Positions 1 to 6,860 of a stretch of DNA of 64,000 nt are shown here, one piece after another. The translations under genes and the position numbers were made by a program. Location: assembly GCF_000348945.1 (NCBI RefSeq), contig NZ_AOCK01000012.1:62001-126000 (forward strand). The letters run 5' to 3'. Origin of the DNA: Paeniglutamicibacter gangotriensis Lz1y (GTDB lineage Bacteria; Actinomycetota; Actinomycetes; Actinomycetales; Micrococcaceae). Under the pieces are notes generated by a model. It was not told the DNA's origin and made no database searches. It was given only the letters and a program-made list of their open reading frames with translations. Position 1 is the stretch's first letter. Each line of letters starts with the position of its first letter.

Positions 1-683
<683 letters not shown>

Positions 684-747
684 GCACCAGGCCAACTTTT
701 TGCGGCGCGCACGAGGCCCGAGCTGTGTGCGGCGCCGGGCCGTGGGG

Positions 748-753
748 TAGAAT
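748..753 (+). promoter_or_regulatory. -10 element for the terC leader
   Basis: TAGAAT, a near-perfect actinobacterial -10 hexamer, lies about 140 nt before the terC start. A transcript starting near 760 would begin just before the riboswitch aptamer. No clear -35 is seen. Confidence 0.6.
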
Positions 754-759
754 GAAGTC

Positions 760-890
760 AGCGTAGGGGAGTATCCCGAAGTGCTGTGATCGTCAACACG
801 CCAGGCATCGTTGCCTGGCCGGGCGCAGCGGCCGACCTTGATTCAAGGCGGCGGAGAGACTTGCGGAAATTCGCATACCCCTTGAAAGGT
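760..890 (+). promoter_or_regulatory. yybP-ykoY manganese riboswitch in the terC leader
   Basis: The leader carries the two signature strings of the yybP-ykoY class: GGGGAGTA (767-774) and GAGAGACTT (854-862), which in this class form the Mn2+-binding loops brought together across a multi-stem junction. A closing helix P1 can be drawn between CGTAGG (762-767) and CTTGCG (860-865). Internal helices include CCAGGCA/TGCCTGG (801-807 with 812-818) and CTTG/CAAG (837-840 with 844-847). The class is known to sense Mn2+ and commonly precedes terC/alx and mntP genes, which fits the gene that follows. The expression platform is not obvious; the ribosome-binding site GAAAGG (884-889) lies just after P1, so control of translation is plausible. 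Confidence 0.8.
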
Positions 891-896
891 CCATCC

Positions 897-1958
897 TTGT
901 CATCGTTGATCCTGCCTCTGCAGACAGGCGCACCGACACTGTCGCTGCAATTTGAAATCATTTCCTTCGCGGTCCTCGGAGCCATCCTGCTCTTCGACCT
1001 GCTCTACGTGGTCAAGCGCCCGCACGAACCCTCGATGAAGGAAGCCGGCCTCTGGGTCGGGTTCTACGTCACCCTGGCCATCGCCTTCGGCGGACTCCTC
1101 TTCTGGCAGGCCGGCCCCGAATATGGCCAGCAGTTCATGGCCGGTTGGATCACCGAATACTCGCTGAGCGTGGACAACTTGTTCGTGTTCATCATCATCA
1201 TGGCCCGCTTTGCGGTTCCGCGTAAGTACCAGCAAGAAGTGCTGATGTTCGGCATCATTATCGCGTTGATCCTGCGCGGCATCTTCATCATGCTCGGCGC
1301 CGCGGTCATCGAGAACTACTCGTGGGTCTTTTACATCTTCGGCGCCTTCCTGCTCTACACCGCCTGGAAGCAGGCCTTCGAGAAGAACGACGAGGACGAA
1401 GGCCCGGACGCCAACAGCGGCTTCGTTTACAAGCTGACCAAGAACCTGCCGATCTCCAAGGAGTACGACGGGAACAAGCTTCGCACCACAGTTGATGGCA
1501 AGCGCCTGTTCACCCCGATGGTGCTGGTTTTCATCACCATCGGCATGACCGACCTGCTCTTCGCCGTTGACTCGATCCCGGCGATCTTCGGCCTGACGCA
1601 AAGCGCGTTCATCGTCTTCACCGCAAACATCTTTGCGCTGATGGGCCTGCGCCAGCTCTACTTCCTGCTCGGCGGGCTGATGAACCGTCTGGTGTTCTTG
1701 CAGCACGGTCTCTCGATCATCCTCGCATTCATCGGCGTCAAGCTGGTCTTCCACGCCATGCACGTGAACGAACTGCCGTTCCTCAACGGCGGCAAGCCGA
1801 TCGAATGGGCCCCGGAAATCTCCACCAACCTCTCACTGTTCGTCATCCTGGGCACCATCGTGCTCACCACGGTGCTGAGCCTCTGGTCCCCGTGGGGCAA
1901 GAAGGCCGCGGCCGCTTCCGAGGCAGCGAAACAAGACAACACCACCGACACCGAGTAA
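897..1958 (+). CDS. terC: TerC family integral membrane protein
   Basis: This 353-residue polytopic protein of the TerC/Alx family has about nine hydrophobic segments. It carries the family's conserved acidic membrane motifs, SVDNLFVF in the first half and FAVDSIPAIFGLTQ in the second, whose aspartates are thought to handle metal ions. A charged cytoplasmic loop (EKNDEDEGPD) separates the halves. I place the start at TTG 897, seven bases after GAAAGG. A longer open frame reaches back to 786 but would run through the riboswitch. Alx/TerC proteins are linked to Mn2+ export and to loading exported enzymes with Mn, and the upstream riboswitch supports a manganese role here. The older label 'tellurium resistance' is probably misleading. 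The gene stands alone. Confidence 0.93.
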   Translation: MSSLILPLQTGAPTLSLQFEIISFAVLGAILLFDLLYVVKRPHEPSMKEAGLWVGFYVTLAIAFGGLLFWQAGPEYGQQFMAGWITEYSLSVDNLFVFIIIMARFAVPRKYQQEVLMFGIIIALILRGIFIMLGAAVIENYSWVFYIFGAFLLYTAWKQAFEKNDEDEGPDANSGFVYKLTKNLPISKEYDGNKLRTTVDGKRLFTPMVLVFITIGMTDLLFAVDSIPAIFGLTQSAFIVFTANIFALMGLRQLYFLLGGLMNRLVFLQHGLSIILAFIGVKLVFHAMHVNELPFLNGGKPIEWAPEISTNLSLFVILGTIVLTTVLSLWSPWGKKAAAASEAAKQDNTTDTE

Positions 1959-1976
1959 AACTTCGTGTCCCCCGCA

Positions 1977-2019
1977 TCGGGGTCCGACTTTTTCGCAGTT
2001 GCGGGAGGTCGGACCCCGA
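1977..2019 (+). terminator. Stem-loop after terC
   Basis: TCGGGGTCCGAC (1977-1988) pairs perfectly with GTCGGACCCCGA (2008-2019) across a 19-nt loop that holds the T-run. It is probably a terminator or RNA-stabilising hairpin; the T-run lies in the loop rather than after the stem. Confidence 0.55.
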
Positions 2020-2044
2020 CGCTCGTTAAGCGCCGAGGCATTGC

Positions 2045-2050
2045 TAGGCT
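2045..2050 (+). promoter_or_regulatory. Leaderless promoter -10 for the MFS/SMR operon
   Basis: TAGGCT ends 6 nt before the GTG start at 2057, so the transcript should begin at or next to the start codon. Confidence 0.6.
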
Positions 2051-2056
2051 GGAGCG

Positions 2057-3367
2057 GTGAATATCTCCCCGGCCGCCGGCTCTCTGTCCGTGCTGCCCGA
2101 ACGTGCCCGGGCCCAACGCCGCACCGTGGCAACACTCTCGGCCGCCCAGCTGCTGAGCGGTGTGGGCAACGGTGCCGGGTTGGCCATCGGATCGCTGATG
2201 GCCGTGGAGCTCACCGGCTCCAACGCCTTCGCCGGGGCGGCGACCACAGCAATCTCCGTGGCCGGGGCACTGGCCGCGCTGCCGCTGGCCGCCCTGGCTG
2301 TCAAACGCGGGCGCCGCGCAGCGCTGTCCTTCGGCTACCTGCTAGCGGCATTCGGTGCCATCGGCATGATGCTGGCACCGGTATTTGAATCCTTTGCCGT
2401 GCTGCTGCTCGGTGCAGCACTGCTGGGCGTGGGAGCAGCTGCCAACCTGCAGGCCCGCTTCGCCGCCACCGACCTGGCCGCCGACGCCACACGCGGGCGC
2501 GACCTCGGCCTGGTGGTCTGGGCCATCACCATCGGGGCGGTCGCCGGACCAAACCTGATCGGCCCGGGCTCCGCGCTCGGGGAACAATTCGGCCTGCCAC
2601 CGATGAGTGGCCCCTTCCTCTTCTCCCTGGCCGGCATGCTGCTGGCCATCCTGGTGCTGAACATCGGCCTGCGCCCGGACCCGATCACCCTGGCCCGCGC
2701 CTGGGATGCGGCCGACGGCGTGGCCCCGCACCCCGTCGCGACCGGCCGGCGCCGCGGCTCACTGGCCACCGGGCTATCGGCGGTGCGGGCCTCGAAAGGC
2801 GCAACCCTGGGCATCTCCACGATCGTCGTCGCCCACCTGGTGATGGTCGGGGTGATGTCGATGACCCCGGTGCACCTCAAGGATCTGGCCGCGACCCCCG
2901 GACATTCGATGCATGGTGGCAGCACCGACATCCTGATCATCGTCGGCTTCGTGATCTCGCTGCACATCGCCGGGATGTATGCGCTGTCCCCGTTCATCGG
3001 CTCGCTGGCGGACAAGATCGGGCAGCCACGGATGATGCTGGCCGGGATGCTGGTGCTGGTGGCAGCGGTGCTGGTGGCGGGCGTCGGAGCGCAGTCGCGC
3101 AGCGCCGTCACCGTGGGGCTGGTGCTGTTGGGCGCGGGCTGGTCGATGTCGACGGTTGCCGGCTCCGCGTTCCTGGCCGAACGCGTCGAACGTCGCCGCC
3201 GGGTGCTGGTCCAGGGGGTCTCGGACACCCTCATGGGTGCCGCCGGTGCGCTGGGCGCTGCCGGCTCCGGGGTGCTGCTGGCCTGGCTGGGTTTCGCCGG
3301 GCTGGGCTATCTGTGCCTGGTCTTCATCCTCATCGTCGCCTTCTTCTGCGCGCGTGAACTCAAGTGA
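2057..3367 (+). CDS. MFS transporter
   Basis: This 436-residue transporter has twelve predicted membrane segments. The first half contains the cytoplasmic loop VKRGRRAALSFGY typical of MFS loop 2-3, and the equivalent in the second half is SLADKIGQPRMM. A hydrophilic, arginine-rich central loop (about residues 215-240) joins the halves. The substrate cannot be read from the sequence; drug efflux is the usual guess for such proteins and is supported only by context, because two small-multidrug-resistance genes follow with overlapping stop/start codons. The GTG start lies 6 nt after TAGGCT with no ribosome-binding site, which suggests leaderless translation. Confidence 0.88.
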   Translation: MNISPAAGSLSVLPERARAQRRTVATLSAAQLLSGVGNGAGLAIGSLMAVELTGSNAFAGAATTAISVAGALAALPLAALAVKRGRRAALSFGYLLAAFGAIGMMLAPVFESFAVLLLGAALLGVGAAANLQARFAATDLAADATRGRDLGLVVWAITIGAVAGPNLIGPGSALGEQFGLPPMSGPFLFSLAGMLLAILVLNIGLRPDPITLARAWDAADGVAPHPVATGRRRGSLATGLSAVRASKGATLGISTIVVAHLVMVGVMSMTPVHLKDLAATPGHSMHGGSTDILIIVGFVISLHIAGMYALSPFIGSLADKIGQPRMMLAGMLVLVAAVLVAGVGAQSRSAVTVGLVLLGAGWSMSTVAGSAFLAERVERRRRVLVQGVSDTLMGAAGALGAAGSGVLLAWLGFAGLGYLCLVFILIVAFFCARELK

Positions 3368-3726
3368 AGAAGTGGTTCCTGCTCTCGATGGCCATCGTCA
3401 CCGAGGTCGCCGCGACGCTCTCGCTGAAGGCGGCGCTTGAAGAACCCTGGTGGTACGTGGTGGTGGTGCTGGGCTATGCCGGCGCGTTCACCGGCCTGTC
3501 GCTGGCCATGCGTGCGGGCCTGGGACTCGGGGTCGCCTACGGGATCTGGGGTGCGCTCGGGGTGGCGCTGACCGCGGTGTTGGGGATGCTGATCTTTGCC
3601 GAACCACTCACCGGCGTGATGATCCTGGGCCTGGTGGTCATCATCGCCGGGGTCGTCCTGGTCGAATTCGGCTCGCAGCACGCCAAAAGGCGTCAAGAGA
3701 TGGGGAAGCGGGAGCGGATCTCATGA
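3364..3726 (+). CDS. SMR family efflux subunit A
   Basis: This is a 120-residue four-helix protein of the small multidrug resistance family. The membrane-embedded glutamate that binds cation and proton is present at residue 14 (SMAIVTEVAATLSLK), and helix 3 has the conserved GVAYGIWGALG segment. Its GTG overlaps the TGA of the MFS gene as GTGA, and its own TGA overlaps the next start as ATGA, so all three genes should be translationally coupled. The charged tail after helix 4 (AKRRQEMGKRER) is absent from the partner. This fits a dual-topology pair in which the two subunits insert in opposite orientations, as in EbrAB or YkkCD. Confidence 0.9.
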   Translation: MKKWFLLSMAIVTEVAATLSLKAALEEPWWYVVVVLGYAGAFTGLSLAMRAGLGLGVAYGIWGALGVALTAVLGMLIFAEPLTGVMILGLVVIIAGVVLVEFGSQHAKRRQEMGKRERIS

Positions 3727-4043
3727 TGTGGTTTTTCCTCTCAACAGCGATCGTGGCCGAGGTCGGCGGGACGATGTCGCTGCGCGCGACGCTCACCGGC
3801 TCCCGACTTTGGTACCTCCTGGTGGCCGCCGGCTACCTGTTGGCCTTCACGATGCTGTCGATGGCGCTGAGCGCGGGCATGGGCATCGGGGTGGCGTACG
3901 GGATCTGGGCGGCCGCGGGAGTGGCGATCACCGCGGTGCTGGGCAAGTGGATCTTTAAGGAACCACTCACGTTGCTGATGACCGCCGGAATCCTGCTGAT
4001 CGTCGGCGGGGTGCTGCTGGTCGAGCTCGGGTCCGGCGCCTAG
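3723..4043 (+). CDS. SMR family efflux subunit B
   Basis: This 106-residue four-helix SMR protein is the partner of the preceding gene. The catalytic glutamate is at residue 13 (STAIVAEVGGTMSLR) and helix 3 carries GVAYGIWAAAG. It starts at ATG 3723, inside the stop codon of subunit A. A longer upstream reading in the same frame would run inside subunit A and is rejected. Tandem, non-identical SMR genes normally form obligate heterodimers. The TAG stop forms a shared CTAG (4040-4043) with the stop of the convergent peptidase gene, leaving no intergenic space. Confidence 0.9.
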   Translation: MMWFFLSTAIVAEVGGTMSLRATLTGSRLWYLLVAAGYLLAFTMLSMALSAGMGIGVAYGIWAAAGVAITAVLGKWIFKEPLTLLMTAGILLIVGGVLLVELGSGA

Positions 4044-5323
4044 CGCGTCTCGTAGCTCATTTTTAGCAGCCGGGCAAAGATCCCCGACCCGTCGTCGCCG
4101 ATCCCATCGTGGTGGAACTCATCGGTTTCCCAGACTCGCATGTTGCCTACCGCTGCGGCGGTCTGGAGCGACAGCTCCTTATCCACATACACATCGTGCG
4201 CGTAGACTGCTGCCGCCACCGGTACCGTGTTGGCGGCCAGCACCGAGAGATCGTAGAGCTGGCCCCAGCCCTCGTGCTCGGCCAGGACGCGGGCGGTTTC
4301 CTCCAGTGGACGCAGCACCGCATCGTCTTCGAAGTACCAGCTGAACACCATTTCCCCGGTCAGCAGCGGGACCGCCGCATCGGGGGAGAACGCCGGGAAC
4401 TCATCGAGCACACGCTGCGCGGACCAGTTGGTGGCGGCCCCCTGCGCGTAGATCGATTCGTGCAGCAGCGCGTAGAGCGGGTTGGTGGTGCGATCCGCCT
4501 GCTCGGCGATAGCGGACAGGAAGGTGTCCGAGAGCCGCTTGCCGCCCGGGGTGTTGATGAAAGCACCCTCAAAGACGTAGTGCAGCGCATGCACCCGGGT
4601 GTTGCCGCCCAGGAACATGCCCAGCATCTGCACCAGCGGCACGGTCAGGGCCCGGCCATCGGGAAGATGTTCCTGCGTGTGGGCCAGATGTGCGACGATT
4701 TCACCGAGGATCTCACGGTCACGCGGGTACCAGTCGAAATATTCGGTGTTGCGCTCGGCCATCCGCTCATAAGTCGCCCGGTACACGGTGTCGGCGTCAG
4801 CGGTGATGGAGGCCAGCCCACCGGTGACGAGGCAGCGATCCAGCGCCTGAGGGGCCAGTGAGAGATAGGTCAGCGTGCAGAAGCCGCCGTAGCTCTGTCC
4901 GAAGGTGGACCACGAGGTGATGCCCAGGGCCTCGCGGATGGCTTCGGCGTCGCGCACGATCGAGTCGGCGCGGAAATGCGTGAGGTAGGCGGCCTGCGCC
5001 GCACCGTCCCCGCGCACGGGCAACGACTGCCGGTTTGCCGGGGTGCTCAGCCCGGTCCCGCGCTGGTCCAGCAGCAGGATCCTAAAGGTCTTGGCGGCCT
5101 CGGCCAGCCAGCCGGTCAGCGAGGCCGGGCGTGGGGACTGGCCTCCGGGCCCGCCCTGCAGGTACAGCAACCAGGGCAGCGTCGAGGGATCCGCGTGTTC
5201 GGTGGAGGAGATCTCGCGGGCGAACACCGTGATGGCCTCGCCGTCCGGGATTTCGTGGTCCAGTGGCAGCTGAAAGTAATGCTCGGTGCTGCGCATCGAC
5301 CGGAAAACATGGGTGGTGTTCAT
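4040..5323 (-). CDS. Prolyl aminopeptidase-like alpha/beta hydrolase (S33 family)
   Basis: This 427-residue cytoplasmic alpha/beta-hydrolase resembles proline iminopeptidases, which remove N-terminal proline from peptides. It has the oxyanion-hole motif YLQGGPGG near residue 50 and the nucleophile elbow FGQSYGGF with the catalytic serine, followed by a long cap domain. The likely catalytic histidine is in EFHHDGIGDDG near the C-terminus. ATG 5323 overlaps the stop of the upstream acetyltransferase gene as ATGA, so the two are translationally coupled. The open frame continues further upstream, but only as an out-of-frame reading of that gene. The substrate is inferred from the family; other small amides or esters are possible. 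Confidence 0.9.
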   Translation of the reverse strand: MNTTHVFRSMRSTEHYFQLPLDHEIPDGEAITVFAREISSTEHADPSTLPWLLYLQGGPGGQSPRPASLTGWLAEAAKTFRILLLDQRGTGLSTPANRQSLPVRGDGAAQAAYLTHFRADSIVRDAEAIREALGITSWSTFGQSYGGFCTLTYLSLAPQALDRCLVTGGLASITADADTVYRATYERMAERNTEYFDWYPRDREILGEIVAHLAHTQEHLPDGRALTVPLVQMLGMFLGGNTRVHALHYVFEGAFINTPGGKRLSDTFLSAIAEQADRTTNPLYALLHESIYAQGAATNWSAQRVLDEFPAFSPDAAVPLLTGEMVFSWYFEDDAVLRPLEETARVLAEHEGWGQLYDLSVLAANTVPVAAAVYAHDVYVDKELSLQTAAAVGNMRVWETDEFHHDGIGDDGSGIFARLLKMSYETR

Positions 5324-5799
5324 GCTGTGGCTCCCAATGCTGCTAGCGCCGAGCCTTCGAGTCGGCGCACGCTCCAACCGTCCATGGTTCCGGCGCCCAG
5401 GGAGTCGTAAAAGCCGATGGCCGGGGTATTCCAGTCCAGCACGCTCCACTCCACCCGCTTGTAGCCGCGTTCCACCGCGATCTGCGCCAGCGTGCTCAGC
5501 AGCGCCTTGCCGTGTCCGGCGCCGCGCGCGCTCTGACGCACGTAGAGGTCCTCGAGGTGGATCCCGTGGGTGCCCTCCCAGGTGGAATACGTCAGGAACC
5601 ACAGGGCGAAACCGAGCACCTCACCGTCCTGCTCGAGAACGTGCGCGTGGACCCGCGGTTCGGGTCCGAAGAGGTGGGCGGAGAGCTCGGCCTCGGTGTT
5701 TTTCACCGCGTCGGGCTCGCGTTCGAAGAGCGCCAACTCGTGGATGAGCCGCAGGATCGCTGCGGCATCGTGGGGCTGTGCGGGGCGAATCAAAGACAT
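5320..5799 (-). CDS. GNAT family N-acetyltransferase
   Basis: This 159-residue GNAT acetyltransferase starts SLIRPAQPHDAAAILRL. The acetyl-CoA-binding motif A is LYVRQSARGAGHGKALL (R/Q-x-x-G-x-G/A pattern), and motif B follows in RVEWSVLDWNTPAIGFYDSLGA, including the conserved Asn and Tyr. Its size and motifs resemble diamine/thialysine N-acetyltransferases (SpeG2/PaiA-like), but the acceptor is not certain. ATG 5799 is preceded by TAGGCT with 7 nt between and no ribosome-binding site, indicating a leaderless mRNA. It forms a two-gene operon with the downstream peptidase, with an ATGA overlap. Confidence 0.9.
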   Translation of the reverse strand: MSLIRPAQPHDAAAILRLIHELALFEREPDAVKNTEAELSAHLFGPEPRVHAHVLEQDGEVLGFALWFLTYSTWEGTHGIHLEDLYVRQSARGAGHGKALLSTLAQIAVERGYKRVEWSVLDWNTPAIGFYDSLGAGTMDGWSVRRLEGSALAALGATA

Positions 5800-5806
5800 G
5801 TGACCA

Positions 5807-5812
5807 AGCCTA
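5807..5812 (-). promoter_or_regulatory. Leaderless promoter -10 for the acetyltransferase-peptidase operon
   Basis: On the minus strand TAGGCT is followed by 7 nt and then the ATG at 5799. Confidence 0.6.
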
Positions 5813-5913
5813 CCGGTGGGTGTTGTGTGCCGTGAATCCAACGCGTGGGCCCCTACCCCTAGGGTTGGTGGCGATCGAACTCGCTAGACAAAAGATTGAA
5901 GGGGGACACCCAT

Positions 5914-6768
5914 ATGATGGGCGGCCACCACGCGGCCACGGGCGCAGCAGCCTGGATCGCATTGACCACCAACTTCGCACTACCCACCGGGAACCTGCCC
6001 GAACGCTTGAGCTGGCTACCCGAGGCCATTCCGCTGGGCTTCGGCCTGTTGGAACAATCTCCCCTGGCCGGGGTGGCTGGGGCGATGGTCTGCGCCGGTG
6101 CGGCATTGCTGCCGGACGCCGACCACCGCCGGGCCACCATCGCGCATTCGCTGCCGCCGGTATCAAACGCGATCTGTGCCGGCATCGGAGAGGTCTCTGG
6201 CGGGCACCGCAACGGCACACATTCGCTGCTGGGCATCGCCGCGTTCACGGTCATGGCCTGGGTGCTGGGGCTCTGGACCTTGGAGAGCACGCGCTTCGGG
6301 CTGGTGTTCCCCGGGGCCGGGCTGCTGGCGGTGCTGCTGGTCTCCTTCGCGCTCAAGGCGCTGAAGTTCATTCCCGACACCATGGCCAAGCTGCCCTGGC
6401 TGGTCGCGGTGCCCGCCGGGATCTTTGTGGCGGTGTACTCTCCGGATGAACGGAACTGGTTGGTGCTGGCCGTGGCCGTGGGTTGCGCGGTGCACATCGC
6501 CGGGGACATGCTCACGGTCGGGGGATGCAACCTGCTCTGGCCCATCCGCATCCGATCCCCGCGCTTGATCCGCCGGATCCCGTTGCTCAAGGACATCTGG
6601 AAGCCCGGCGGGCGGATCGCCATCCCGGTGCTGGGTCGTGCGGGGTCGGTGCGTGAATGGTTGCTCTGCGTCCCGGTGTCCATCTACGCGGTGGCCGGGC
6701 TGGTGGTGCCGATCGTGGTGCTGGCCCGCAACCAGGTCCAACCGCTGACCAAGCTCCTGGGTTTCTAG
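5914..6768 (+). CDS. YdjM-like membrane-bound metal-dependent hydrolase
   Basis: This 284-residue membrane protein belongs to the YdjM/DUF457 group of predicted metal-dependent hydrolases. It starts MMGGHHAATGAAAW and has the family's conserved polar residues between helices: GHHAATG at the N-terminus, LLPDADHRRATIAHS, GGHRNGTHSLLG and VHIAGDMLTVGG. The histidines and aspartates are predicted to bind metal. Five to six hydrophobic segments are visible. ATG 5914 follows the ribosome-binding site GAAGGGGGA at good spacing; a TTG 18 nt upstream is less likely. A candidate -10, TAGGGT, is at 5860-5865. The physiological substrate is unknown. The gene is single and ends at a strong terminator. Confidence 0.82.
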   Translation: MMGGHHAATGAAAWIALTTNFALPTGNLPERLSWLPEAIPLGFGLLEQSPLAGVAGAMVCAGAALLPDADHRRATIAHSLPPVSNAICAGIGEVSGGHRNGTHSLLGIAAFTVMAWVLGLWTLESTRFGLVFPGAGLLAVLLVSFALKALKFIPDTMAKLPWLVAVPAGIFVAVYSPDERNWLVLAVAVGCAVHIAGDMLTVGGCNLLWPIRIRSPRLIRRIPLLKDIWKPGGRIAIPVLGRAGSVREWLLCVPVSIYAVAGLVVPIVVLARNQVQPLTKLLGF

Positions 6769-6793
6769 ACCCCGGGCCACCAAGGCCAACACC

Positions 6794-6838
6794 ACAGTGC
6801 GCCCACCGGAGAATCTCCGGTGGGCGCACTGTTTTTTT
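6794..6838. terminator. Strong terminator between convergent genes
   Basis: A perfect 18-bp stem (6794-6811 with 6815-6832) with an AAT loop is followed on the plus strand by a T-run (6832-6838). It ends the hydrolase gene and may also stop helicase transcription from the other side. Confidence 0.92.
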
Positions 6839-6860
6839 GGAGCAGACTCAAACCGTTGGG

